A DNA stretch of 23,870 bases, taken from assembly GCA_035455265.1 (NCBI GenBank), contig DATIFK010000050.1:1-23870 (forward strand), read 5' to 3'. The notes under the pieces are model-generated. The model saw nothing but the letters and a program-made list of their open reading frames with translations, searched no databases and had not been told where the DNA came from. Both the position numbers and the translations under genes were made by a program. Positions 1 to 7,352 of the stretch are shown here, piece by piece. The DNA comes from MGOM01 sp035455265. GTDB taxonomy: Bacteria; Chloroflexota; Anaerolineae; Anaerolineales; E44-bin32. Position 1 is the stretch's first letter; each line of letters starts with the position of its first letter.

Positions 1-39
1 GTCTTCGATGCACACGACGCGCTTGGCCTGTGCCGCCAT
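1..39 (-). CDS. Probable response regulator, N-terminal fragment (partial)
   Basis: Only the first 13 codons lie inside the window: MAAQAKRVVCIED, reading toward the left edge. A hydrophobic beta-strand followed by an acidic cluster (VVCIED) within the first 13 residues is the usual opening of a CheY-type receiver domain, where the acidic residues bind Mg2+ for phosphorylation. A strong ribosome binding site (GGGAGG) lies just upstream of the ATG, and an extended -10 promoter lies at 74-82. Both support a real gene start. The family call rests on very few residues, so it could be another protein that starts with a similar strand; the existence of a gene here is more certain than its function. 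Confidence 0.5.
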   Translation of the reverse strand, partial: MAAQAKRVVCIED

Positions 40-73
40 GGGCCCTCCCGGCCTGCTGCCGACCGTGTCGGGG

Positions 74-101
74 AGTGTACCATAGCGGCTTGCCAGCGCA
101 A
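74..101 (-). promoter_or_regulatory. Promoter for the leftmost minus-strand gene
   Basis: On the minus strand an extended -10, TGGTACACT (74-82), is preceded by TTGCGC (96-101) with a 16-bp spacer. The predicted transcription start leaves a leader of roughly 30 nt before the ATG at 39. Confidence 0.5.
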
Positions 102-591
102 CGTCGCCTGAACCACGCGATGGACCTCGACCCTACCGGGGATCCCCTTCGGGATGCGAAGCGCGATCGCGAAGCATTCCGCTAGGGACTTGAAGCTTGA
201 TCTGCAGCAAAGAGGTCGTTGGGCGTGAGCGTTCGAGTGTCGTAGCGCTCTCCGACTACCGATGCGGAGGCAGCGTTGAGGTAGCAGCTCCCCTCTGGCA
301 AATCGTGAGCCCCCGCTCAGGGCGGGGGCTCATCAGGAGGAGGAGGCAAACCGCTTCGCGGGAGGGTTCAGGGGGCGGTGGAGGATCCTTTCGGGGCGCC
401 GGCCGGTTGCCACGAGGGGCCCGGCATCGAGACACCCGAGTCTCCTATAGGTTTTGTTGTCCCCGAACCACACGCCTCGAACGGTCTGCGCTTCCATCGT
501 ATCCCTGTTGGTTCCCGATGGACCTTACGCCCGCCTTACTTCGCTCGCCCCGTCTGTAAGGCGCCTGTAATCGCAGTCGCTGCCGGGCGCA
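102..591. other. Gene-poor intergenic region
   Basis: I see no convincing coding region here. The open frames that cross it lack ribosome binding sites and have an arginine-rich, frame-shadow composition. The only clear structure is the hairpin at 307-331. I looked for SRP RNA, RNase P RNA and T-box core motifs by eye and found none. Confidence 0.5.
307..331. other. Perfect 10-bp GC-rich hairpin
   Basis: GAGCCCCCGC (307-316) pairs perfectly with GCGGGGGCTC (322-331) around a 5-nt loop. There is no run of T on either side, so it is not a textbook intrinsic terminator. It could be a terminator of the kind seen elsewhere in this window (hairpin without a U tract) or part of an untranslated leader. 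Confidence 0.45.
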
Positions 592-600
592 TGCTACCAT
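592..600 (+). promoter_or_regulatory. Extended -10 promoter element for the TPR-like gene
   Basis: TGCTACCAT fits the TGnTAnnnT extended -10 pattern seen repeatedly in this window. It lies about 40 nt upstream of the ATG at 642. No good -35 is visible, which is usual for extended -10 promoters. Confidence 0.4.
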
Positions 601-641
601 GCTGGCAGGACGGCAAGGCAACAGCCGGACCGGAGGATGAG

Positions 642-875
642 ATGGCCCTTCAGCGAATGCCCACAATCAGCGAAGCCGTAGAACTCGCCGTTCAGAAGGT
701 CCGCTCGAAGGATTACGACACCGGCAAGGCGATCCTCGCCTGGGTGCTGAAGAGCCAACCCGAGAACGTCGTGGCCTGGCTGTGGCTGGCGCGCTGCATC
801 GCCAACCGCGAACAGCGCCGTCAATGTCTCGACCGCGTCGCTTCCCTCGACCCGTTCTCGCGACCACGCCGGTAA
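642..875 (+). CDS. Small TPR-like protein
   Basis: The 77-residue product contains one helical-hairpin repeat. Residues about 12-50 read ELAVQKVRSKDYDTGKAILA and continue through PENVVAWLWLARCI to EQRRQCLDRVASLDP. The AWLWLA and EQRRQCLDRV signatures are typical of the degenerate tetratricopeptide units common in Chloroflexota proteins, which mediate protein-protein contacts. The ATG at 642 was preferred over longer upstream frames because GGAGG lies just ahead of it (632-636) and the homologous repeat begins shortly after. It stands alone, followed by an intrinsic terminator at 896-920. There are no catalytic motifs, so the partner is unknown. Confidence 0.7.
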   Translation: MALQRMPTISEAVELAVQKVRSKDYDTGKAILAWVLKSQPENVVAWLWLARCIANREQRRQCLDRVASLDPFSRPRR

Positions 876-895
876 TCCCCCATCGGTGAAGACCG

Positions 896-920
896 ACGGC
901 CGCCTGAAGGCGGCCGTTTT
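896..920 (+). terminator. Rho-independent terminator
   Basis: A 9-bp perfect stem, ACGGCCGCC (896-904) with GGCGGCCGT (909-917), closes a TGAA tetraloop and is followed by TTTTGATT. It lies 20 nt after the TPR-like gene and ends that transcription unit. Confidence 0.8.
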
Positions 921-1013
921 GATTCCTTCGAGCTGAACGGGCGGAGAAGTCCCCACCTGGACCACGGCACCAAGAGAGTCTGGACTTCCCTTACTCGGCG
1001 GGCCCATCTTCGG

Positions 1014-1019
1014 TAGAAT
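1014..1019 (+). promoter_or_regulatory. Candidate -10 element for the PA14 surface protein
   Basis: TAGAAT lies about 70 nt upstream of the ATG at 1091. Unlike most other promoters in the window it lacks the upstream TG dinucleotide, and the -35 (TTACTC, 18-bp spacer) is weak. Confidence 0.3.
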
Positions 1020-1090
1020 GGGAACATCCACCTGGTTCGGTACGTCTATCCTTGAATGTCTGCGCCTGAAGCGCCCCGGGGAGGACGAGC

Positions 1091-3037
1091 ATGTGGCTTC
1101 AACGCAATCCGTGGATGACCTGGGCTGCTGCCGGGCTGTTCGCCGGCCTCGCCCTCGGCGTCGTGGTCATTATCGCCGCCGCGACCTACCTCTTCTTCTT
1201 CGCCCCCACCGCGGTACCGCCCCCGGTGCCGTTGGCGTCGCCTTCGCCGGCGACAGCCCCCGGCGCCATCTCAGGCCGCGTCTGGCACGACCAGTGCGCC
1301 GTCACGGAGGCACGCGGCTCGGAGCCGGCGATCGCGTCGCCGGGCTGCATCGACCTGGGGAACGGATCGTTCACCGCCAATGGCGTCTTGGACCCCTCCG
1401 AGCCTCCATTGGCCGGCGTTCAGGTGTCGCTGGGACTCGGCGCGTGCCCTGCCGCGCCGGCGGAGCGCAACGAAGCTATGGGCGACGGCACGTTCGTCTT
1501 TCCCGACCTGCCTCCGGGGGCGTATTGCGTCTCGGTCGACGCCGTCGATCAACCCTTGATGCAGTTGGTCCCCGGCCGATGGACCGCCCCGCCCGGCCAA
1601 GCCGAGACCACCGCCAGCGTCACCGTCCAGCTCGCGCCGGGTGAGATTCGCACCGGCGTCGACTTCGGATGGGACTACGACTTCCTACCCGTACCCGAGG
1701 CGCGCCCCACGATCGTGCCGACCTCCCCGCCGATCACCTGCGAAGATGCTGCGACCTTTGTCGCCGACGTGACCATCCCGGATGGGACCTGGGTTCTGGC
1801 CGGCGCGGACTTCGACAAGGTCTGGCGGCTCCGCAACTCCGGGACGTGCACGTGGACGACGTCCTACCGCGTCGCGTTCGTCAGCGGTCAGAACCTCGGT
1901 TCGTCCGCCGCCACTCCGCTTCTGGGCACGGTCGCGCCGGGTGAGACCGTCGACATCGAGCTTCCTCTGACCGCACCCCTGACCGCGGGAACCTATCGCG
2001 GCAACTGGATGCTGCAGAACCCGACCGGCGGGTTCTTCGGCGTCGGCCAGGATGCGACAACCGCGTTTTGGGTGCTCGTCAATGTCGAGTCGGCCTCGGC
2101 CGCAGGCATCTGGCACGGCGAATACTTCGACAACCCCCGCTTGTCCGGTACGCCGGAGATGGTTCGGCAGGACCCGAAGATCGACTTCGATTGGGACCGA
2201 TCGTCTCCCGCCACATCGATCTCGCCGGATGACTTCTCGGTGCGCTGGACGACCGAGGTCGATTTCGCCGGCGGGACCTACCAGTTCCGTGTTCGGATGG
2301 ACGACGGTGCCCGATTGTGGATCGACGACGAGCGCGTCATCAACGAATGGAACGACGGCAGCGAGCGCGAGGAGGCCGTCACCGTACCCCTGCTGGAAGG
2401 GAAGCACGACCTGCGCCTGGAGTATTACGAGAACGAAGGACGGGCGAGCGTCCGCCTGACCTGGTCGCGCGTGACGGATTTCGCCGACTGGCAGGGAGAG
2501 TACTTCGACAATCGCAGCCTGGCCGGGGACCCGGTCCTCGAACGCAACGACAAGGACGTCAACTTCGACTGGGGGAACGGCGCGCCCTTCCCGGGCATCC
2601 CCAGGAACGATTTCTCCGCCCGCTGGACTCGGACGATCCGGTTCGACTCCGGTCGCTATCGGCTGAACGTCACCGCCGACGACGGCGTCCGCGTGTACAT
2701 CAACGGCACACGTGTGATCAACCAATGGCACAACGGCTCGGGACAGACCTACAGCGTGGAAGTCAGTCTGTCCAAGAAGGTGGAGATCGTCGTCGAGTAC
2801 TACGAGCAGAACGGTTCAGCCAACGTGCACTTCTGGTACGAACGGCTGTCCACCCCGACGGCGACCGTCTCGCCGACCGTCAGCCCCACCGCATCACAAA
2901 CGCCGACGGCGACCCTGTCACCGACGGCCTCCCTGACGCCAACGCCATCGGATACACCGACCGCGACGGCGACGGCCACTGAGACTCCGACCGAAACCCC
3001 GACCTGCGTCCCCGGGGAGTGCAACATCCCCGAGTAG
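1091..3037 (+). CDS. Membrane-anchored SdrD-like / NBR1 Ig-like / double PA14 surface protein
   Basis: The 648-residue protein starts with an N-terminal transmembrane anchor (residues about 11-37) and a Pro/Ala linker. An SdrD/Cna-B-like domain follows (about 58-195; ISGRVWHD, GVQVSLG and a DLPPGAYCVSV core). Next is an NBR1-type Ig-like domain (about 220-335; DGTWVLAGADFDKVWRLRNS then GTCTW), then two PA14 domains (about 342-462 and 468-588). Each PA14 unit has a GEYFDN opening, an FDW motif and a D-D-G ligand loop (MDDGARLWIDDERVI, ADDGVRVYINGTRVI). The C-terminus is a Thr/Pro-rich tail ending CVPGECNIPE, with two cysteines that could be disulfide-bonded. PA14 domains usually bind glycans, so I infer an extracellular adhesion or carbohydrate-contact role. 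A GGGGAGGA ribosome binding site precedes the ATG. The Thr/Pro tail is strongly repetitive in codon use. Confidence 0.88.
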   Translation: MWLQRNPWMTWAAAGLFAGLALGVVVIIAAATYLFFFAPTAVPPPVPLASPSPATAPGAISGRVWHDQCAVTEARGSEPAIASPGCIDLGNGSFTANGVLDPSEPPLAGVQVSLGLGACPAAPAERNEAMGDGTFVFPDLPPGAYCVSVDAVDQPLMQLVPGRWTAPPGQAETTASVTVQLAPGEIRTGVDFGWDYDFLPVPEARPTIVPTSPPITCEDAATFVADVTIPDGTWVLAGADFDKVWRLRNSGTCTWTTSYRVAFVSGQNLGSSAATPLLGTVAPGETVDIELPLTAPLTAGTYRGNWMLQNPTGGFFGVGQDATTAFWVLVNVESASAAGIWHGEYFDNPRLSGTPEMVRQDPKIDFDWDRSSPATSISPDDFSVRWTTEVDFAGGTYQFRVRMDDGARLWIDDERVINEWNDGSEREEAVTVPLLEGKHDLRLEYYENEGRASVRLTWSRVTDFADWQGEYFDNRSLAGDPVLERNDKDVNFDWGNGAPFPGIPRNDFSARWTRTIRFDSGRYRLNVTADDGVRVYINGTRVINQWHNGSGQTYSVEVSLSKKVEIVVEYYEQNGSANVHFWYERLSTPTATVSPTVSPTASQTPTATLSPTASLTPTPSDTPTATATATETPTETPTCVPGECNIPE

Positions 3038-3054
3038 AGTGCCAAGCCCACAAT

Positions 3055-3085
3055 ACAACGGGCTCCCCAAGAGGGAGCCCGTTGT
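3055..3085. terminator. Bidirectional terminator hairpin
   Basis: ACAACGGGCTCCC (3055-3067) and GGGAGCCCGTTGT (3073-3085) form a perfect 13-bp stem with a 5-nt loop. It sits between two convergent genes that end at 3037 (+) and 3115 (-), so it probably serves both. Confidence 0.75.
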
Positions 3086-3114
3086 GTTAGACGTTCATGC
3101 CGTTGTTGGAGGCG

Positions 3115-3741
3115 TCAGGCTCCTGCCGGGCAGGGAGCACCGGATGAGATCCACACCCAGGATGGAGTCACCGCAGCGTAGAGCGTCTCCATTTGCGCGT
3201 CGGCCGCGGCGCGGCCGGACTGATACGGCGAGAAAGTCAAGGTGTAGAGGCTCCCATCGTGGACGATGTAGACTCTCCGGACAGCGTCTTGCCCTGGCAA
3301 TCCATCCAGCCTCAGCGCTTCTTTGCCGCCCAACATCAGAGTCGAGCGAGGGGGATTCAGCCCAGGATCGGCGGCCGCTTCGCTATCCGCGACATCCTGC
3401 GCTGTCCGCCCACCGGCGTCGGCGACGTCGACCCACAGCAATCCAGGATCCGGACCTGTGCCGACGACCACCGTATGGTCGGCCTTGCCTGAATGCGCAA
3501 ATCCCTCCGGGTAAGCGAAGCAGTAGTCCATCGAAGGGTTCCTCAGGACCTGGGCGGCAGTCCTTGCCGCCGGCTGCGTCGGCAGAACCGTGCTGCTGGC
3601 TTCCAACTCGGGTCCCTGGGTGGCTGTCTTCGCCACGGAACCGCAACCTGACACCAATATGCTGACGATACCGAGCGTCAGGGCCAGCATCCTTGGCCAG
3701 GAGGGAGCCTTCGCATCAACAAACGGTGCAGCCGCCAACAT
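3115..3741 (-). CDS. Hypothetical lipoprotein
   Basis: A hydrophobic segment (MLALTLGIVSILVSGCGS) ends in a good lipobox (LVSGC), giving a predicted lipid-anchored Cys at residue 33 of the version used here. A Thr/Pro/Ala-rich linker follows, then a compact domain of about 140 residues (NPSMDYCFAYPEGFAHSG to PSWVWI) that resembles small PsbP-like or uncharacterised lipoproteins of Chloroflexota. The start is uncertain. The longest frame begins at 3792, only 7 nt from a strong hairpin and without a ribosome binding site. The ATG at 3741 has a GGAGG 13 nt upstream, and a third ATG at 3690 would leave a very short signal. The function is unknown. Confidence 0.7.
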   Translation of the reverse strand: MLAAAPFVDAKAPSWPRMLALTLGIVSILVSGCGSVAKTATQGPELEASSTVLPTQPAARTAAQVLRNPSMDYCFAYPEGFAHSGKADHTVVVGTGPDPGLLWVDVADAGGRTAQDVADSEAAADPGLNPPRSTLMLGGKEALRLDGLPGQDAVRRVYIVHDGSLYTLTFSPYQSGRAAADAQMETLYAAVTPSWVWISSGAPCPAGA

Positions 3742-3799
3742 GGCCTTCAGGTATCCTCCGAACCGGATGAGCAGATGCGCCAGGGTGGCCATTTGAGGC

Positions 3800-3827
3800 T
3801 GCGGGCTCCCTCTGGGGAGCCCGCAGT
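3800..3827 (-). terminator. Hairpin terminator after tRNA-Lys
   Basis: A perfect 12-bp stem (CTGCGGGCTCCC with its complement) closes a 4-nt loop, beginning 3 nt beyond the encoded CCA of tRNA-Lys on the minus strand. It has no U tract. Its core, GGGCTCCC/GGGAGCCC, is the same as in the hairpin at 3055-3085. Confidence 0.6.
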
Positions 3828-3829
3828 AG

Positions 3830-3905
3830 TGGTGATCCCGGGAGGACTCGAACCTCCAACCAGGCGATTAAGAGTCGTCTGCTCTGCCAGTTGAGCTACG
3901 GGACC
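3830..3905 (-). tRNA. tRNA-Lys (anticodon CUU), CCA encoded
   Basis: Read on the minus strand, the acceptor stem is GGTCCCG with CGGGATC. The D arm is GCTCAACTGGCAGAGC and the anticodon loop is CTCTTAA, with CTT as anticodon. The T arm is GGAGG-TTCGAGT-CCTCC, followed by discriminator A and an encoded CCA (3830-3832). The anticodon stem has one A-C mismatch at its second pair; otherwise the cloverleaf is complete. Confidence 0.95.
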
Positions 3906-3911
3906 CTGCAA

Positions 3912-3955
3912 CCCACTGCTCGAGACTCCGCTGCTCTGCCAGCGGAGCTAGTGGG
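3912..3955 (-). ncRNA. tRNA-5'-half-like structured element upstream of tRNA-Lys
   Basis: On the minus strand the segment repeats the 5' half of the adjacent tRNA: TAGCTCCGCTGGCAGAGCA here against TAGCTCAACTGGCAGAGCA in tRNA-Lys. There is no proper anticodon or T arm. It can fold into two nested perfect stems: CCCACT with AGTGGG (3912-3917/3950-3955), and CTCCGCTG with CAGCGGAG (3926-3933/3940-3947). It lies only a few nt from the predicted transcription start, so it would form the 5' leader of the tRNA-Lys transcript. It may be a decayed tandem tRNA copy or a processing/leader structure. Confidence 0.5.
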
Positions 3956-3968
3956 CCGCGCGGACGCC

Positions 3969-3977
3969 ATTATACCA
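3969..3977 (-). promoter_or_regulatory. Strong extended -10 promoter for the tRNA-Lys unit
   Basis: On the minus strand TGGTATAAT is a perfect consensus -10 hexamer with the TGn extension. The expected transcription start is near 3962, just before the tRNA-like hairpin and about 57 nt before mature tRNA-Lys. Confidence 0.65.
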
Positions 3978-3996
3978 ACGGAGTCCCTGCCGCTCC

Positions 3997-4908
3997 CTAC
4001 TGGCCGAACATTTCCAGGAGGACAGGGTTGATGCGGGCCCAATCCGGCGCCAGCACCTGGGCGCCGCCATTCGTGGTGAACCCGTGGGCCATGTCCCGCC
4101 CGATGACCCGTCCATCCACCCCGCCCGGCCCGACACGCGCCAGGGCAAAGGCCACGCGCGGCCATTCCCAGGGCGGCAGATCCGTGTGCAACGCTCCCAG
4201 GAGCCCGACAAACGCCACGGGCCAGCGCGGCCAGACGAGAGGATGCATCATCCGCCGCAGGATGGACTGCAACAGAATCTGGCCCCGGGCCATCCGAAAG
4301 AAGTCGTCGCTACCCTTACGATCGCGGGCAAAGGCCAGCGCCTCGGTCCCGTTCAGATGATGGCGCCCGGCCTCGTAGCCGCCTGTCGGTTGCGCTAGAT
4401 CGATGTCGACGCCGCCCAGTCCATCGATGAAGCGAACGAATCCGACGAAATCGAGGCTGATGTAGGCGTCCACGTCGACGCCGAAGTTGGCCCTGACCGT
4501 CTCCACCGCTGCCCGGGGCCCGCTGCCCGGTTGCGCCGCTTCCGCCAAGAACGAGGCGGCGTTGATGCGGTTCGGGCCGAATCCGGGAATGTCCACCCAC
4601 AGATCACGCGGGATCGAGAGCGCGCCGACGTACGGCTCGAGGGGGAGGACCGTCGTCAGGATCATCGTGTCGCTGCGCGCCGGGCCGGATTCGTTCGGCC
4701 GCCGGTCGGAGCCGAGCAGGAGGATGTTGGTGCGATCCGGGTAGAGCAGGTAGAGCGAGCTGGTCAGGCCCAGGAGCAGCCCGAACACCGCGGCTGCCAG
4801 CCTCGAGGGACGGCGCGGGGTGGATGTCAGCGGGAGGCGATGCGGCTGCGTTTCGACCAGGCCCGGTGCCTGGCCTGCGGGTGCCTCACTTCTCAACGGA
4901 TCGAACAT
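3997..4908 (-). CDS. LytR-CpsA-Psr (LCP) family protein
   Basis: LCP enzymes transfer glycopolymers from lipid carriers to the cell wall outside the membrane. The roughly 303-residue product has an N-terminal cytoplasmic tail, one transmembrane helix (RLAAAVFGLLLGLTSSLYLLY) and the LCP catalytic core. The core motifs are NILLLGSDRRP, RSDTMIL, the signature SIPRDLWVDIPGFGPNRINA, and FVRFIDGLGGVDI with GTEALAFARDRKGSDDFFR. The arginines and aspartates that hold the pyrophosphate are present. The start could be the ATG at 4908 (used) or an in-frame GTG at 4926; neither has a clear ribosome binding site. A TAGAAT on the minus strand lies just upstream of the ATG, so a leaderless transcript is possible. 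Confidence 0.88.
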   Translation of the reverse strand: MFDPLRSEAPAGQAPGLVETQPHRLPLTSTPRRPSRLAAAVFGLLLGLTSSLYLLYPDRTNILLLGSDRRPNESGPARSDTMILTTVLPLEPYVGALSIPRDLWVDIPGFGPNRINAASFLAEAAQPGSGPRAAVETVRANFGVDVDAYISLDFVGFVRFIDGLGGVDIDLAQPTGGYEAGRHHLNGTEALAFARDRKGSDDFFRMARGQILLQSILRRMMHPLVWPRWPVAFVGLLGALHTDLPPWEWPRVAFALARVGPGGVDGRVIGRDMAHGFTTNGGAQVLAPDWARINPVLLEMFGQ

Positions 4909-4960
4909 GAGCGCGAATTCTATCACCCGCGCTCAGGCGCCTGCCTCGCCGGACAAAGAC

Positions 4961-4969
4961 TGCTAGAAT
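4961..4969 (+). promoter_or_regulatory. Extended -10 promoter for the proline dehydrogenase-MoeA operon
   Basis: TGCTAGAAT matches the TGnTAnnnT pattern and is the best promoter candidate in the 180-bp divergent spacer between the LCP gene and the seven-gene plus-strand run. It implies a 5' leader of about 130 nt. Confidence 0.45.
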
Positions 4970-5107
4970 CCAGCCCGCTGGTCTGTCCTGCGGTTCCCAG
5001 GCGATCGGGGACCCTTCGCACCTGGGGACCAGCTCGCAGCTGGCTGTGTTCGGCACGCGCCTCGTACTCCCCATGACTCCTTTCCACCCCCTCCAGGAGG
5101 CCTCGCT

Positions 5108-6067
5108 GTGCTGAAGACTCTCCTTCTGTACCTCTCGAAGGCCCGCTGGGCTCGCAACCTCGTGACCCGCTGGTCCTTCGCCTGGCGCGCCGCCAGCCGC
5201 TTCGTGGCCGGAGACTCGCTGGATCAGGCCATCGAAGCCGTTCGCCTCGTCAACAAGAAGGGGATGAACGTCACCCTCGACCATCTTGGGGAGAACGTCA
5301 GCAGCCCGGACGACGCCCGCCGCGCCGCCGAGGATTATCTGCTGCTGATCGACCGCATCTGCGAAACCGGCGTCAAGGCCAACGTTTCGCTGAAGCTGAC
5401 GCAACTGGGGCTCAACCTGAACGGGCAGGTTTGCCTCGACAACCTGCTCCGTGTCGTCAGCAAGGCCAGGGAATGCGGGGGCTTCGTCCGCATCGACATC
5501 GAAGATTCTCCGACCATCGACCGCACCTTCCAGACCTACCGCGCGCTGAGATCGGAAGGCCTGGACAATGTCGGTGTGGCGGTGCAGTCGTACCTCTTCC
5601 GCAGCCGCGACGACGTGCAGAGTCTGGCCGGCTCCGGTGCGCGCATCCGCCTCGTCAAAGGGGCGTACCGGGAACCGCCGCACCTCGCTTACCAGAAGAA
5701 GCGCGAGGTAGATGCGAACTACGACGTCCTGGCGGCGATGATGATCGACGCCGCTGTCGCTGGCGGCAGCCAACCGGTCTCATCCGATGGCCGGATCCCA
5801 CCTCGAACGGCCATTGCCACCCACGATCCGGCGCGAATCGAGGCCGCCAAGGAGCACGCTGAACGTGTTGGGCTGCCGAAATCGGCCCTCGAGTTCCAGA
5901 TGCTGTATGGGATCCGCAGGGACCTGCAGGAGACGTTGGCCGCTGAAGGGTATCCGGTGCGGATCTATGTGCCCTACGGTACGGAGTGGTATCCCTATAC
6001 GGTCCGGCGCCTGGCCGAGCGGCCGGCCAACCTGTGGTTCTTCGTGTCCAACTTCTTCCGACGGTGA
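5108..6067 (+). CDS. Proline dehydrogenase (FAD-dependent)
   Basis: This enzyme oxidises proline to pyrroline-5-carboxylate with FAD and passes electrons to the quinone pool. The 319-residue protein matches a stand-alone monofunctional ProDH beta/alpha-barrel, not a PutA fusion. Its motifs in order are NVTLDHLGE, NVSLKLTQLGL, VRIDIEDS, VQSYLFRSRDD, RLVKGAYREP, AIATHDP, FQMLYGIR and the C-terminal substrate-binding helix YPYTVRRLAERPAN. The GTG start at 5108 is supported by AGGAGG at 5094-5099, 8 nt upstream. It is the first gene of the run. No pyrroline-5-carboxylate dehydrogenase gene is nearby. Confidence 0.93.
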   Translation: MLKTLLLYLSKARWARNLVTRWSFAWRAASRFVAGDSLDQAIEAVRLVNKKGMNVTLDHLGENVSSPDDARRAAEDYLLLIDRICETGVKANVSLKLTQLGLNLNGQVCLDNLLRVVSKARECGGFVRIDIEDSPTIDRTFQTYRALRSEGLDNVGVAVQSYLFRSRDDVQSLAGSGARIRLVKGAYREPPHLAYQKKREVDANYDVLAAMMIDAAVAGGSQPVSSDGRIPPRTAIATHDPARIEAAKEHAERVGLPKSALEFQMLYGIRRDLQETLAAEGYPVRIYVPYGTEWYPYTVRRLAERPANLWFFVSNFFRR

Positions 6068-6093
6068 GGAACCTCGACCGCCGAGGGCAGGCA

Positions 6094-6825
6094 ATGGAGT
6101 TGAGAGGTAAGAAGGCCCTGGTAACGGGCGCCGCCCACCGCGTCGGCCGAAGCATCGCGCTCGCCCTGGCTCAGCGAGGCTGCGATGTGGCGCTCCACTA
6201 CCACAGCGCTGAGGCGGAAGCCGAGGCCACGGAACGCGAGGCCGAGGCGCTCGGCGTACGGGCTGTTCGGGCCCGTGCGGACCTGCGCCTGGCCGAGGAC
6301 GTCGTCCGAATGTTCGAGACGATCGACGCCTCACTCGGCCGTATCGACGTCCTGGTCAACTCGGCGGCTGAGCTGGAGGCCCAAGAGCTTCTCTATCTCA
6401 CCGAAGCCGATTGGGACCGCGTGCTGGACCTCAACTTGCGCGGCCCGTTCCTGTGCCTGCAACAGGCGGCCCGGCGCATGCTCGCCGGCGACGGCGGCGC
6501 CATTGTCAACATCTCGGACTCTGCCGCTCATTGGCCCTGGCCGCGCTACCCCGCACACTCGGTCAGCAAAGCCGGCCTCGAAATGCTGACCCGCGTGGCG
6601 GCGGTGGCCCTCGCACCCAAGGTCCGGGTCAACGCCGTCGCACCGGGGCCGGTCGAGAAACCGGGACGAATGCCGGAGGGCCGCTGGACCGCCCTTGGTC
6701 GTGCTCTGCCGCTGGCACGCACCGGCACCTCCCAAGATGTCGCCGAGGCGGTTGTGTTCTGCCTGGAGAACGACTACCTCACCGGTGAAGTCCTCTTCGT
6801 CGACGGTGGAGACCACCTCCGATGA
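6094..6825 (+). CDS. SDR-family oxidoreductase, pteridine reductase-like, with His in place of the catalytic Tyr
   Basis: The 243-residue short-chain dehydrogenase/reductase has the nucleotide-binding motif TGAAHRVG (11-18), an NSAA equivalent of NNAG, an RVNAVAPGPV segment and the C-terminal VDGG. TGAAHRVG and the overall style resemble the pteridine reductase/FolM-like branch. Where the family has YxxxK, this protein reads HSVSK (His155, Lys159), so the catalytic tyrosine is replaced; a Tyr three positions earlier (152) might compensate. The ATG at 6094 follows GAGGGCAGG. The stop overlaps the next start (ATGA), indicating translational coupling to the DinB gene. The substrate is unknown. 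Confidence 0.85.
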   Translation: MELRGKKALVTGAAHRVGRSIALALAQRGCDVALHYHSAEAEAEATEREAEALGVRAVRARADLRLAEDVVRMFETIDASLGRIDVLVNSAAELEAQELLYLTEADWDRVLDLNLRGPFLCLQQAARRMLAGDGGAIVNISDSAAHWPWPRYPAHSVSKAGLEMLTRVAAVALAPKVRVNAVAPGPVEKPGRMPEGRWTALGRALPLARTGTSQDVAEAVVFCLENDYLTGEVLFVDGGDHLR

Positions 6826-7352
6826 GCGAGGAGCTCGAGTTGGTGAGGCGCCGGCTGGAGGAGGAGGGCGTCAAGACGGCAGCCTTCTTCGAATCGCTTT
6901 CGGAGGAAGACCTGGGCCGCCAGGTTTACCTCGGCGGATCGGGATGGCGCGTGCACGACCTGCTCGCTCACTTCGTCTCCGCCGAGCGGACGTACGTCGA
7001 GTACCTGCGACTCCTGCTGCAGGGCGGCCGGGGCGTCCCGGCCGATTTCGACATCGACGAGTTCAACGAGGCTGAGGTCCCGCAGCTCAGTCTGCGCCCG
7101 ACCGAAGAGCTGCTGGAAGCGTTCCGCCGCGCTCGCGCGCAGAGCGTGGCAACCGTCGCCGCCCTCCGACCCGCCGACCTCGACCGTCGCGGCCGCCATC
7201 CGTGGTTCGGCGAGACGGACTTGCGCTCCGTACTCAAGCTGCTCTACCGTCATCCGATGATTCACCTGCGCGATGCGCGGCGCGCCCTCAAGACCGGCCG
7301 GCCCGTCGAACCCTCCGACGACGACAGCGCCGCAGAAGGATCGCAATCTTGA
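6822..7352 (+). CDS. DinB-family protein
   Basis: This 176-residue protein has the four-helix DinB/YfiT layout. The helix-1 segment with VRRRLEEEGVKTAAFFESLS is followed by WRVHDLLAHFVSAERTYVEY, whose histidine is in the usual metal-site position. A later helix, LKLLYRHPMIHLRDARRAL, carries further histidines. Members are metal-binding proteins, some of which transfer or accept thiols such as bacillithiol or mycothiol; the reaction here cannot be read from sequence. It overlaps the SDR stop (ATGA) and is paralogous to the DinB domain of the next gene, suggesting tandem duplication. Confidence 0.82.
   Translation: MSEELELVRRRLEEEGVKTAAFFESLSEEDLGRQVYLGGSGWRVHDLLAHFVSAERTYVEYLRLLLQGGRGVPADFDIDEFNEAEVPQLSLRPTEELLEAFRRARAQSVATVAALRPADLDRRGRHPWFGETDLRSVLKLLYRHPMIHLRDARRALKTGRPVEPSDDDSAAEGSQS

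Noticed and set aside
307..331. T-box or other riboswitch in the left intergenic region
   Set aside because: Only an isolated hairpin is seen; the T-box core and known riboswitch core sequences were not found by eye.
1685..2731. Long minus-strand open frame of about 348 codons
   Set aside because: It is a shadow of the PA14 surface protein on the other strand, with no ribosome binding site and no recognisable domain.
4886..5773. Minus-strand open frame opposite proline dehydrogenase
   Set aside because: The plus strand encodes a complete proline dehydrogenase with all motifs; the minus frame shows no family features.
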